Below are positions 14,744 to 24,142 of a stretch of DNA of 64,000 nt, in pieces. Under the pieces are notes generated by a model. The model was not told the origin of the DNA and did no database searches. It saw only the letters and a list, made by a program, of their open reading frames with translations. Source of the stretch: Maribrevibacterium harenarium (GTDB taxonomy: Bacteria; Pseudomonadota; Gammaproteobacteria; Pseudomonadales; Marinomonadaceae). How positions within the stretch are numbered: the first letter of the stretch is position 1; each line of letters begins with the position of its first letter. The translations under genes were made by a program, and so were the position numbers. Location: assembly GCF_006385675.1 (NCBI RefSeq), contig NZ_VFRR01000007.1:62001-126000 (forward strand), written 5' to 3'.

Positions 14744-17085
14744 TTTCATTATCCCCACGGCATTGGTTTACCAGCTTGATCCGTTACAAACAGTCCCGCC
14801 CGCTGGCCTATCGCATTTTTATTAAACTGCTGTCCCTAAGCTTGGTGTTGGCTTTTCTCTCTACCAGCATTCAGGTGTACAACGAATACCGTCGGGAACG
14901 TCTCGCTATGCAGCAGCAAACCGACTACATCACCTCTTCCCACATTGAAGGGATTCGTAAAGGCTTATGGGATCTAGATAGCGAGCAACTGCTGTTGCAA
15001 CTCAAAGGCATCATGAACTTTTCCAACGTGAATGCGGTGACCTTGCATTCCCAAGATTGGCCTGAGGATATCGTCGTCGGTACACCGCCTTCCCGTTTGG
15101 ATGAGGACTATGGCACCACCTTTGATATTTATTATATCGATCAAAACGGCAACACCACTGACCGCCTATTAGGGGAGCTAACGGTCTACCATGATATGGC
15201 GGCGATTCAGTCGAAGCTGTTGCGCTCTGCTTTCGAAATCGCCTTGTTTCAAAGCCTATTGGTATTGATTAACGGGCTGGTATTGCTGCTTATTGTGCAC
15301 TTTATGATTACCCGCCATTTGGAATACATGGCTCGCTACACCCGCTCCATCGGTGCAGGGAATCTTACCCAAAAGCTGGTATTGCCCTTCAAGGGTAAGC
15401 GAAAAGAGGAAGATGAGATCGATGCGGTGGTCAACGCCATGAATGATATGCGCGCTGCTATCTTGGAAGACATCAAACAAAAAGACCAAATCGAAGCGGA
15501 ACTGCGCTACCACCGGGATCAACTGCAAGAACAGGTGCGGCGGCGCACCCAACGCTTGCAAGATGCGAAGGAAAGCGCTGAGCAAGCCAACCATGCGAAA
15601 AGTCAGTTTTTAGCTACCATGAGCCACGAAATCAAAACCCCGTTGAATGGTATTCTCGGGATGGTGGAACTGCTCCAGCGTGAGCCTCTGGCGCAACATA
15701 ACCTCAATAAACTGGCAGCGATTTACCAATCCGGCGAAGCCCTATTAGAAATTCTCAACGGCCTGCTGGATTATGCTCGCCTAGAGGAAGGGCGTTACAA
15801 CCCCGAGATGACGTCATTCCACGTTGGGGAACTGGTCAACTCGACGGTATTGTTATTTTCCGCCCAAGCCCAAGAGCGCCACACCGAGCTCAAAGTAACC
15901 ATTAGCCCAGATATCCCGCTCCAATGTACCGGTGGCGCTGGGGCGATCCGCCAAATCTTATCCAATTTGGTATCCAATGCGATCAAGTTCACCCAAAGTG
16001 GCACAGTGACCATCAATGTGCAGCCCTCCAATGAGAATGCGGAGCTCGCGGAAGGTCTGTTATTCGAGGTGGAGGATACCGGTATCGGTATTCCCGACGC
16101 TTACTTGCATCGTATCTTCGAGCGCTTCAGCCAAGCCGATGACAGCATTACCCGACGCTTTGGCGGCACCGGCTTAGGGCTTGCGATTACAGCCCAACTG
16201 GTACATGTGCTGGGGGGTGAAATCGGTGTGGAAAGCGAAGAAGGACATGGCAGCGTCTTTTGGTTTTTCGTCCCGATTCGCGCCCACAGTGATAGCCCAA
16301 CTACCGTCCTACCCACACCGGCAGCGAATGTGGCTCTTGCCCCTATGTCGGTACTACTGGTGGAAGATACACCGATCAACCAAGCCGTCACTACCGAGCT
16401 ATTGGAGCTAGATGGTCATAGAGTCACCCTCGCGCCAGACGGTCAGACAGCCCTTGATATCGCCACCCAACAGCCCTTTGATTTGATCTTGATGGATATC
16501 CATTTGCCCACGTTAAGTGGCTTGGAAGTGGCGCGACAATTACGCAACAGTACGTGCCCCAATACCACCACGCCTATTGTCGCCCTGACCGCCAATGTAC
16601 AGCCGGATAATGTAAAACGCTGTCACGATGTTGGTATCCGTGTGGTGATCCCTAAACCGTTCAAACAGGATGTGCTCTATCAAGTCATGGCACAGCAACT
16701 GAGCGAAGCGCCAACGGTGAGCCCACAGTTTGAAAGCGCTAACGATGACCTCTTAAACGATAGCCTGCTACAGGCCCATATCACCGCCCTTGGGCCGCAA
16801 CGACTACAACATTTATGGCAGCGTTTTACGGATGCCCTAGACGAGGGACTGCAAGACTTGGCCGATGCCTATCAACATGAAGATGGTTACGAGGTGGCGG
16901 ATATTGCCCATCGACTCGCAGGGGATGCGGATGCCATAGGTGCACAGGGATTGGCAAACTTACTAAGGGAAATCGAACAACAGCCTAAGCAAGGGAACCA
17001 GCAAAGTGCTGAGGAACTGGCTCGCCTACAGGAGTGCTATGGGCAGACTAAACAACGTTGGGAATCGGCATATAACCCATCTTAG
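14740..17085 (+). CDS. Hybrid sensor histidine kinase with receiver and HPt domains
   Basis: A 781-residue membrane kinase. Order of parts: helix 1 (about 26-46), a periplasmic sensor segment (about 47-160), helix 2 (about 167-190), HAMP-like linker (191-245), coiled coil (245-285), HisKA domain with His296 in [15 protein letters not shown], ATPase domain with N and G boxes ([25 protein letters not shown]), a receiver with Asp586 in LILMDIHLP, and a C-terminal HPt domain with His724 in [14 protein letters not shown]. All phosphorelay residues are present, so signal would pass His296-Asp586-His724 and on to the regulator encoded first in the operon, as in TorS, ArcB and BarA. The stimulus is probably relayed by the neighbouring binding protein. 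The 3' end overlaps the convergent GGDEF gene by 4 bp. Confidence 0.92.
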   Translation: MISLSPRHWFTSLIRYKQSRPLAYRIFIKLLSLSLVLAFLSTSIQVYNEYRRERLAMQQQTDYITSSHIEGIRKGLWDLDSEQLLLQLKGIMNFSNVNAVTLHSQDWPEDIVVGTPPSRLDEDYGTTFDIYYIDQNGNTTDRLLGELTVYHDMAAIQSKLLRSAFEIALFQSLLVLINGLVLLLIVHFMITRHLEYMARYTRSIGAGNLTQKLVLPFKGKRKEEDEIDAVVNAMNDMRAAILEDIKQKDQIEAELRYHRDQLQEQVRRRTQRLQDAKESAEQANHAKSQFLATMSHEIKTPLNGILGMVELLQREPLAQHNLNKLAAIYQSGEALLEILNGLLDYARLEEGRYNPEMTSFHVGELVNSTVLLFSAQAQERHTELKVTISPDIPLQCTGGAGAIRQILSNLVSNAIKFTQSGTVTINVQPSNENAELAEGLLFEVEDTGIGIPDAYLHRIFERFSQADDSITRRFGGTGLGLAITAQLVHVLGGEIGVESEEGHGSVFWFFVPIRAHSDSPTTVLPTPAANVALAPMSVLLVEDTPINQAVTTELLELDGHRVTLAPDGQTALDIATQQPFDLILMDIHLPTLSGLEVARQLRNSTCPNTTTPIVALTANVQPDNVKRCHDVGIRVVIPKPFKQDVLYQVMAQQLSEAPTVSPQFESANDDLLNDSLLQAHITALGPQRLQHLWQRFTDALDEGLQDLADAYQHEDGYEVADIAHRLAGDADAIGAQGLANLLREIEQQPKQGNQQSAEELARLQECYGQTKQRWESAYNPS

Positions 17086-18374
17086 CAAGCAAAGCAGGTA
17101 CCGCATTTGCCCCCGTGTTTTACTTGGTACATGGCTTTGTCGGCAGCCCGGATAATATCTTCCAAGTTATCACCATGCTCATGGTAAAACGCCACACCAA
17201 TGCTGGCACTGACTTTGGCTAAGCTGCCTCGATCATCTAGCAGTACTGGTTCGCAAATACGGCTCAGGATATGCTCCCCCATTTGCTGTACTGCGGCCTT
17301 GTCGGCAAGCTCACTACACCAAATCAAAAACTCGTCACCCCCTAGGCGCACAACGCCACCGATCTCTTTGACGCTGTCATGCAGCCTAGCACCAATGGTC
17401 GTCAGTACCAGATTGCCGGCTTCGTGACCTTGCTGATCATTGACGGCTTTGAATCCATCTAAATCGATATATAACACGGCGAAAGGCTGTTCCCCTCGAC
17501 TGGCTTGGCGCATCAGTTCCTTTTCTTTGTCCATTAGGTAATGCAACGACGGCACGCCAGTGACTGCATCATAATGGGCTAATTTACGCAGTTTATCTTG
17601 CGCCGCGCGGGCACTGTCTAGGGCTTCATGCAGCGGGGTGACATCGTATTCGGACATCAGCAAGAGGAAATCACCCGATAACGGGTGGCGGGTAATGCGC
17701 ACATCTAGCGTATGTTTCCGCACCCCTTTGGCGGTATTCACACGGCAGGTCCACAGGCCTCCTTGCTGGGCATTTGCTTGGGCCAACACTTGACGGCCTT
17801 CTTCTTGGTCAACAAATCGGCTGACAAAAAAGTTGCTGTCGGCTGCTAAATCACCCCGGTGGATGTGCTTGTAGGTTTCGGTGGCGGCGGGGTTTTCCAC
17901 AATCGGGTTGCCAGATCGGTCAAAGCTTGTCACCAGCATATTGGTATAGCGCATGGCTTCTACCATCAGCAGGTTTTCTGGCGTTTCCCCGAGGTTCACT
18001 TCCTCGTTGATGAAGGCAATGATGCCCCGATGTTTTTCCGGGCCAAGCAACACCGCCCGATGGCGCATGTAGAGGGTTTTCGGTTTACCATTCGGGTAAG
18101 TCGTCCAAGGGTCGATGGTTAAACCAGTCTGGGCGGCTAACTCAAAGGTTTGGGCGGTACGATCTTTTGCCCCTTGGGTATCACCGGATAAATCCTTGTT
18201 AATCAGCTCGTCCACATGATCGAGACCCCAGAACTTGACGGCGGCACTGTTGCCCCACCACCAACCGTGCTTATCGAGGTCAAAAAACCACACCACATCC
18301 GGTATAAGCTCATACAGTGCCACTTCTTCGTGGCTACGAATATGAATCAGGTGAGAATAATCCCCGCTGGACAT
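17082..18374 (-). CDS. PAS-PAS-GGDEF diguanylate cyclase
   Basis: A 430-residue cytoplasmic protein without membrane segments. Two PAS-like domains (about 15-130 and 140-250, the first containing [20 protein letters not shown]) precede a GGDEF domain whose active site, RLGGDEF (345-349), is intact, so it should make cyclic di-GMP from two GTP. The RxxD inhibitory site five residues before GGDEF is absent, so product inhibition may be weak. The last residues are [10 protein letters not shown], with three cysteines in a CxxCxxC spacing that is unusual for this family. It converges on the sensor kinase gene with a 4-bp overlap, and a connection between the two systems is possible but unproven. 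Confidence 0.88.
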   Translation of the reverse strand: MSSGDYSHLIHIRSHEEVALYELIPDVVWFFDLDKHGWWWGNSAAVKFWGLDHVDELINKDLSGDTQGAKDRTAQTFELAAQTGLTIDPWTTYPNGKPKTLYMRHRAVLLGPEKHRGIIAFINEEVNLGETPENLLMVEAMRYTNMLVTSFDRSGNPIVENPAATETYKHIHRGDLAADSNFFVSRFVDQEEGRQVLAQANAQQGGLWTCRVNTAKGVRKHTLDVRITRHPLSGDFLLLMSEYDVTPLHEALDSARAAQDKLRKLAHYDAVTGVPSLHYLMDKEKELMRQASRGEQPFAVLYIDLDGFKAVNDQQGHEAGNLVLTTIGARLHDSVKEIGGVVRLGGDEFLIWCSELADKAAVQQMGEHILSRICEPVLLDDRGSLAKVSASIGVAFYHEHGDNLEDIIRAADKAMYQVKHGGKCGTCFAC

Positions 18375-18495
18375 GTGAACCCCCCCATCTCCAGCGACGA
18401 CTGACGAACTGGAATCATAAAATTCAATTATAAAGAAGCAATGGCTTCACTCTACTAAACCTTAACCGATAGGCCAAGGTTTACCTTCAGTTACA

Positions 18496-19386
18496 TTATG
18501 AACTTAATGGCATTTGTTTGAGTAAGGTCAGCATTATTTCCGGCATGAATTTGCGTGGTAAGCTGATGGCATAAAAGTGCTCAAAAGCTTGGGGCAGCTG
18601 CTGATAAACCGCGAGGCGACCACTCTCGATCTCGTCTTTTACTACCACCGGAGGCAGTACGGCCAAGTAACCGCTGTCCCGCGCCAATAATCGCATCATC
18701 GCCATATCATCCACTTCCGCTTTAATCGTGGCCCGATACTGATGACTAGCGCAGAAACTTTCAAAAACTGAACGTATGCCCATATTGCGTGCGGGCAAAA
18801 TCCATTTCTGCTGTTCGTAGCCATGGGGAAAGGCATCTGGCAACTTTTCTTGGCTCGGACCTACGATGGCGATGGACTGACGCGCCAACAGCTGATTTTG
18901 CCAAAGAGTACCTTGAACATCGTTGGTGACCGGGTGGTTAGTGAGCGCCACATCCAAATCATGGTTATTGATGCCTTCCAGCAGATCCGTCAGCGGTCTG
19001 GCATAGAGGGAGAAGCTCACTTCCTCGTTGCGCAATAGGGGTTCCACAAAGGCTTCAATAAAGTTCCGCGAAAGGTGGGTTTCAACCCCGATTCGCACAT
19101 GCTGATGGCGCTCTAGTGGGTCGCTGGCAAGAAAGCGTTGCAGCTCTTCGCCGGTCGAAAAAATCTCCTGAGCATACTGAAATACTTGGTTTCCCAAGTC
19201 ACTGAGTACTAACTTACGGCCTTCGCGATCGAACAGGGGCTGGCCGATTTGCCCTTCCAGCTGCTTAATTTGGGCCGACAAGGCCGATTGGGATAGGTGC
19301 AACTTTTGCGCCGCTTGAGTTAAGTGGCCAATACTGGCGACCCGCCAAAAGTAGTACAGGTGATGGTAGTTAATCCGATTCGGCAT
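18496..19386 (-). CDS. LysR-family regulator, NhaR-like, beside dabBA
   Basis: A 296-residue transcription regulator. The N-terminal helix-turn-helix (NYHHLYYFWRVASIGHLTQA through SALSAQIKQLE) has the Asn-Tyr-His-His opening characteristic of NhaR-type members. The C-terminal part is the usual two-lobed effector domain. It lies 108 bp from dabB and is divergent from it, an arrangement often seen for LysR proteins that control the neighbouring operon; from memory such NhaR-like genes often accompany DUF2309/dab loci. It probably controls inorganic carbon uptake here. A link to the NhaC antiporter 6 kb away is less likely. Confidence 0.88.
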   Translation of the reverse strand: MPNRINYHHLYYFWRVASIGHLTQAAQKLHLSQSALSAQIKQLEGQIGQPLFDREGRKLVLSDLGNQVFQYAQEIFSTGEELQRFLASDPLERHQHVRIGVETHLSRNFIEAFVEPLLRNEEVSFSLYARPLTDLLEGINNHDLDVALTNHPVTNDVQGTLWQNQLLARQSIAIVGPSQEKLPDAFPHGYEQQKWILPARNMGIRSVFESFCASHQYRATIKAEVDDMAMMRLLARDSGYLAVLPPVVVKDEIESGRLAVYQQLPQAFEHFYAISLPRKFMPEIMLTLLKQMPLSS

Positions 19387-19494
19387 GGCTTTTGATCCAT
19401 AAAACAGAACGAATCATTAAAATATATGTATTTTTATTAACTTTCATCCCCTTTCATACTTATCCCATTGTGAATTATTCATTGGTAGGCAAGT

Positions 19495-21039
19495 ATGACC
19501 TTCGCGTTTCTGTTACCCCTATTGTTTGTTGGAGCTGGTGTCGCCAGCTCACATCCCCGCTGGCGTTGGCAAGCCCAAGTCTTGGCTGCTCATGTCTCCC
19601 TAATCGGCTTGCTATTGGCCCCAATCGTCATCTTCACCACCTTTTGGCTAGCCGCGACGCCACTGACCTTACAAACGGGCCTCAGCGCTATTATGCAGCT
19701 GCTGGTGGTGGTGATGGCTTGGGTTCTGATTCGCTTTTCCCGTCACTACATGGGCACTGAAGAGCGGCAAGATCATTATTATCGCTGGTTGTTATTCACC
19801 CTAGGCGCCGTCTTAGTCACCGTATCGAGCTCCCATTTACTGATAATTTGGGGGGGCTGGGTCGGCATTAGCATGGGACTTCATGCGCTGCTGACCTTCT
19901 ACCCAGAACGTTACCGAGCGGTGTTAGCTGCGCACAAAAAGTTCCTGCTGGCGCGCATGGCAGAGGTTTTGCTGTTGGTAGCATTCTGGTTATTGAGTGA
20001 GGTGTATCAAAGCTGGGACCTAGCTACCATTCTCGCCAGAGTGGACAGCCAACTAGTTTGGCAAGAACAGGCCGCCGCCCTATTGATCGCGCTGGTCGCA
20101 CTGATGAAATGTGCCCAGTTACCGGTGCATGGTTGGCTGATGCAAGTGGTGGAAGCACCGACACCGGTGAGCGCCTTATTGCACGCGGGCATTATTAACC
20201 TTGGCGGTTATCTGGTACTGATCTTCTATCCATTACTGCAACACAGCACGCCAGCACTTTGGTTGTTGTTGATCGTCGCGGGTCTGACTACCGTGATCAG
20301 CGCCTTGATTATGACGACCCGAGTTAGCGTGAAAGTCCGTCTAGCTTGGTCAACCAGTGCTCAAATGGGGCTTATGTTAGTGGAATGTGCCCTTGGGTTA
20401 TACGAGCTTGCCGTGTTGCACTTGCTCACCCACTCGCTCTACAAGGCCTACGCCTTCTTGCAATCATCCAGTGCCGTACAAGAACATTTACTGCTGCAGG
20501 CGGCGCCAGATGACACCCCTAAACCTTGGCATTGGCTAGTGGCAGGTGTACTCGGCACTATGCTCACCATCGCGGCGATCTTGCTTAGCGCCTATCAAGG
20601 GCCTATCGCACCTTGGTTATTACTCGCTTTTGCATTAAGCCTGTACTTGGCTCAGGCCTTAACCACGCCACAACCGGCCCATTGGTGGCAGCTCTTGGGT
20701 ATGGGAATACTGATTGGTGTCGGTTACAGCCTCGGTAAACTCGCCTTTGGTGAGCTACTAGGCAGCGAAACCTTGCTCAGGCAAGCGGCACTAAGTGGCG
20801 CAGATGTTTGGGTGATCTCCTTGTTCGTTACTCTTTTTGTCTTGGCACTGGCACTACGCTATCGGGCTCACCGCCCCTGGGTACAACGCCTATCCATCGC
20901 CCTGTTCGCGGGTTTCTACCTAGATGAATGGTTTACCAAAATCACCCTACGTTTGTGGCCGGTTACCTTACCCGGAAGAACCCAAAGCCACACCCGAGCC
21001 CAAGCTTTTCAGTCGCCTTATAAGGGGGAAAAACTATGA
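19495..21039 (+). CDS. dabB: DabB, membrane subunit of inorganic carbon transporter
   Basis: A 514-residue, highly hydrophobic protein of the proton-channel family shared by NuoL and Mrp antiporters. The family core is clear: HKKFLLARMAEVLLLVAFW, MKCAQLPVHGWLMQVVEAPT (about 203-222) and TPVSALLHAGIINLGGYL, with the conserved Lys and Glu residues of proton translocation. As no other NDH or Mrp genes are present and dabA follows with ATGA overlap (21036-21039), it is the ion-translocating subunit of the DAB CO2/bicarbonate accumulation complex. It sits in the inner membrane and is thought to couple cation flow to CO2 hydration by DabA. ATG 19495 was kept because the protein then begins directly with its first helix. 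Confidence 0.9.
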   Translation: MTFAFLLPLLFVGAGVASSHPRWRWQAQVLAAHVSLIGLLLAPIVIFTTFWLAATPLTLQTGLSAIMQLLVVVMAWVLIRFSRHYMGTEERQDHYYRWLLFTLGAVLVTVSSSHLLIIWGGWVGISMGLHALLTFYPERYRAVLAAHKKFLLARMAEVLLLVAFWLLSEVYQSWDLATILARVDSQLVWQEQAAALLIALVALMKCAQLPVHGWLMQVVEAPTPVSALLHAGIINLGGYLVLIFYPLLQHSTPALWLLLIVAGLTTVISALIMTTRVSVKVRLAWSTSAQMGLMLVECALGLYELAVLHLLTHSLYKAYAFLQSSSAVQEHLLLQAAPDDTPKPWHWLVAGVLGTMLTIAAILLSAYQGPIAPWLLLAFALSLYLAQALTTPQPAHWWQLLGMGILIGVGYSLGKLAFGELLGSETLLRQAALSGADVWVISLFVTLFVLALALRYRAHRPWVQRLSIALFAGFYLDEWFTKITLRLWPVTLPGRTQSHTRAQAFQSPYKGEKL

Positions 21040-23465
21040 GCGAGCCGACCTATTCACCACTTGGCAGCGAGTATCAGCAAGCTATAGACGCAGCGACCCG
21101 CCGTATTGCACCAAACTGGCCATTAGATCGTCTGATTGCGGTGAATCCCCTGTGGCAATATGTGGATATGCCCTTTGAACAGGCCACTGCGGAAGTTGCA
21201 GCACTCGGTGGAGCCAGCAGTTACTTGCCCCTCACGGAATATCAACGCTGGTATCAAGAGGGCAAAATCACCCCCGATAAGGTGCTACAAGCGGCCCAGG
21301 AGTATCACCTCCATTTGCCGCTCGCGAGTCTCGAAAGCCGTTTATTCAGTCCTAGAGCCATGCCCGCTCCATGGCGTAACTTAGCCGCTTGGGCCGATGT
21401 GGATCGCCCCCGGGATAGAATGCCCTGGCACGATGAAGTCACCCATCAGATCAGCCAGTTTTGCGCCGCCCATTATCAACATCAGCGGCCAATGCTAGGA
21501 CGTGCTTACCGATCTCAAGCACCTAACCTTTACCAACATTGGTTGCAGGTCGCTCGCTCTGATAAAGGGCTGAGTATTATTTTAGATGAGCCAGGTTTAA
21601 GCGATCTGTTCTCATTGCTACCACAGCAGCAAGAAGCACTCTTTTCCTTGGTCATCGAAGCTTTGGAACTCACGCCGGAGCAACTGAGCTATTACGGTCA
21701 GTCCCTATTGTTGGACATTAACGGTTGGGCCTCTTACCTCTCTTATCTGCGCTTTGAAGCAACTAAGCAAGGACAACAACAGGATGATCTCGTTGCCCTA
21801 TTGGCGATAAAACTGGCTTGGGAATGGGTGATTTGGCAGCATTACGCCCGTCATCATGGGGCAGAATTTGGCACCTTGAAGCAAGGTTTTTTCCAGCAAA
21901 AACAAGGCATTGCTTATCTACTGAGCCGCCACGATGATGATTTGCTACATGCACGTATCTGGGCGCGGGCGTTAGAGCTATCGGAGCAAGCTAGACTGCA
22001 GCAACAGTTAACCGGTGCGGAGCCTGCTCGCCAGCACCAAAGTGAGTTGCAGGCCATTTTTTGTATTGATGTGCGCTCGGAAGTCTATCGGCGCGCCCTA
22101 GAAAGCCAAAGTCCCCATATTGAAACCTATGGTTTTGCTGGCTTTTTTGGTTTGCCCATCGAATACGAGCAGGCTGGCACCCAGCTGCGTCGCCCACAGT
22201 TACCGGGGCTCCTCGCACCTGCTATTAAAGTCGTCGCTACCCAGTATGACAATTCCACCCTACGCCGTGATAATCAGCAAGCCAGCTTAAAACGTTGGGG
22301 CAATACCGCGACAGCCACATTTAGCATGGTGGAGTCCATGGGCTGGTGGTATGCCTTCAAGCTGTTCAAACAAAGCCTTGGCTTAACCGCCAACCAACCA
22401 CCCGCTTTGGACGGCCCTTGGCAACTCAGTCAAGAAGGCAAAGTCTTGTCTAGTGCGGATCAAGCCCAGTTAGCTAAAGGCATCCTTGAAACCATGGGCA
22501 TCACCAACTTTGCTCCCACGGTGCTCTTGGTCGGCCACGGCAGCCATAGCTGCAACAACCTGCAAAATGCCGCCCTTGAGTGCGGTGCCTGCGGGGGACA
22601 AACTGGGGAGGTAAACGTCAAGGTATTGGCTCAGTTACTGAATGACAGCGAAGTGCGCCAACATTTAGCGCAATTGGGGTGCTATATCCCGACTGGAACG
22701 CGTTTTGTGCCTGCTCTGCATCATACGATTACGGATGAAATTCGCTGCTTTCAAGCGCTCCAACATGAGACCATTGCACTGTGGCTAAAACAGGCAACGG
22801 ACTTGGCCCAGCGCGAACGTTGCCAACGGGGCATTCCGGAATTGGCGGGATTACCGGCTGCCGAGCGCCGTCATGCCCTACAACAACGCGCCCAAGACTG
22901 GTCTCAAATACGGCCAGAGTGGGGCTTAGCCAATAACCAAGCGTTTGTCATCGCACCCCGGCGTATGAGCCGCAATATGAACTTCGATGGTCGAGCCTTT
23001 CTCCACGATTATCAGTGGGAGCAGGATACCGACTTCGCGATTTTAGAGCGGCTGATGACCGCACCCATGCTGGTTACCCATTGGATCAACGCCCAGTATT
23101 ATTTTTCCACTACCGATAACCACAAGTTTGGTAGCGGCAATAAGGTACTGCACAATGCCGTCGGCGGGCATATTGGCTTGTTTGAAGGCAACGGTGGAGA
23201 CTTGCGCATCGGCTTAGCACAACAGTCGCTCCATGATGGACGACAATGGATGCACACACCGGTGAGATTGTCGGTATACATACGCGCGCCAGAACACGCA
23301 ATTGCGGATATCGTGGCGCGGCACCCCATTTTGCAACAGCTAGTACACCACCGCTGGCTCTATGTGTTTTGCTGGCAAGGGGCTTCTTTGTCACAACTGA
23401 CCGAAGCGGGCTGGGAAACCCAGCAATCTTCTGAAAGTACCGCATCTGTGGCACAAGCCAGTTAG
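21036..23465 (+). CDS. dabA: DabA (DUF2309), carbonic-anhydrase-like subunit
   Basis: An 809-residue cytoplasmic, membrane-associated protein of the DUF2309/UPF0753 family. The zinc-site residues known from DabA (Cys, Asp, His, Cys) are all here: Cys343 and Asp345 in IFCIDVRSEV, His501 in LVGHGSHSCNN, and Cys516 in AALECGACGG; the 15-residue spacing between His and the last Cys matches the characterised protein as I remember it. Together with DabB it is believed to turn CO2 into bicarbonate in one direction and trap it in the cell. In a bacterium with no carbon-fixation genes in this window it more likely supplies bicarbonate for anaplerotic carboxylases at low CO2. The last residues overlap nothing; a hairpin follows at 23500. 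Confidence 0.93.
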   Translation: MSEPTYSPLGSEYQQAIDAATRRIAPNWPLDRLIAVNPLWQYVDMPFEQATAEVAALGGASSYLPLTEYQRWYQEGKITPDKVLQAAQEYHLHLPLASLESRLFSPRAMPAPWRNLAAWADVDRPRDRMPWHDEVTHQISQFCAAHYQHQRPMLGRAYRSQAPNLYQHWLQVARSDKGLSIILDEPGLSDLFSLLPQQQEALFSLVIEALELTPEQLSYYGQSLLLDINGWASYLSYLRFEATKQGQQQDDLVALLAIKLAWEWVIWQHYARHHGAEFGTLKQGFFQQKQGIAYLLSRHDDDLLHARIWARALELSEQARLQQQLTGAEPARQHQSELQAIFCIDVRSEVYRRALESQSPHIETYGFAGFFGLPIEYEQAGTQLRRPQLPGLLAPAIKVVATQYDNSTLRRDNQQASLKRWGNTATATFSMVESMGWWYAFKLFKQSLGLTANQPPALDGPWQLSQEGKVLSSADQAQLAKGILETMGITNFAPTVLLVGHGSHSCNNLQNAALECGACGGQTGEVNVKVLAQLLNDSEVRQHLAQLGCYIPTGTRFVPALHHTITDEIRCFQALQHETIALWLKQATDLAQRERCQRGIPELAGLPAAERRHALQQRAQDWSQIRPEWGLANNQAFVIAPRRMSRNMNFDGRAFLHDYQWEQDTDFAILERLMTAPMLVTHWINAQYYFSTTDNHKFGSGNKVLHNAVGGHIGLFEGNGGDLRIGLAQQSLHDGRQWMHTPVRLSVYIRAPEHAIADIVARHPILQQLVHHRWLYVFCWQGASLSQLTEAGWETQQSSESTASVAQAS

Positions 23466-23499
23466 GTATAAGTCACCATTATCCTGTTAAAAACCGACC

Positions 23500-23545
23500 A
23501 AGTTATGCACAATAGGCGAGCGTTTCACGACTTTGTGCATAACTT
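23500..23545. other. 13-bp perfect inverted repeat between dabA and yjbR-type gene
   Basis: AAGTTATGCACAA (23500-23512) is the exact reverse complement of TTGTGCATAACTT (23533-23545), with a 20-base spacer. It ends 18 bp before ATG 23564. No T run follows, so it is not an ordinary terminator; it could be an operator for the downstream gene or an RNA structure covering its leader. Confidence 0.6.
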
Positions 23546-23563
23546 CACTTTAAGGACAGCAAC

Positions 23564-23953
23564 ATGCAGGCACTCATCGACTACCTACGCAATAAACCCG
23601 AAGCCGAAGAAACCTATCCATTTGGCCCTGAGCCCCGGGTTTATAAAGTACAAAACAAAATGTTTGCCCTGCTTACCCGCCACGACGGCAAAGACCTACT
23701 CAATCTTAAATGCCCACCAGACCATGCCATTGAACTGCGCGATATTTTCCCTGCGGTGATCCCCGCTTGGCATATGAACAAAAAGCATTGGAATTCGGTG
23801 ATATTGGACGGCAGCCTCCCAGCGGGTGAAATCGAACGCCTGATTGACCTGTCCTACGCTATTGTGGTGCAGGGCATGACCCAAAAAGTTCGTGCCGGAC
23901 TGGAAGCTCGCCACGGCAGCACGGTGATTTACCAAGGTCTACTGCCAAACTAG
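23564..23953 (+). CDS. MmcQ/YjbR family protein
   Basis: A 129-residue protein with the typical YjbR pattern: early YLRNKPEAEETYPFGPEPRV, then the nucleic-acid-binding-like centre NKMFALLTRHDGKDLLNLKC and the diagnostic IPAWHMNKKHWNSVILDG followed by LIDLSYAIVVQGM. YjbR proteins have a CyaY-like double-wing fold and are suspected to bind DNA, but no cellular role is established. It follows dabA by 98 bp, across the inverted repeat, and may be transcribed separately. A weak hairpin with TTTTT (about 23965-23984) follows its stop. Confidence 0.88.
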   Translation: MQALIDYLRNKPEAEETYPFGPEPRVYKVQNKMFALLTRHDGKDLLNLKCPPDHAIELRDIFPAVIPAWHMNKKHWNSVILDGSLPAGEIERLIDLSYAIVVQGMTQKVRAGLEARHGSTVIYQGLLPN

Positions 23954-24142
23954 CCTAAGCGAGAAAAGACGAAGCGTCGTTTTTAGTTCGTTTTTCCCTC
24001 TATTCGTCGTTTTATCTGCGCAAATAGACCCGCCATCACACCAGCTTATCTCTACAATGGGGTAAGGCATAATTATTGCTGCATTTTTGCACTGGCTATC
24101 ACCCCTTCGCAAAGACGTTGCGGACGCTATTGGAGAGTATTT

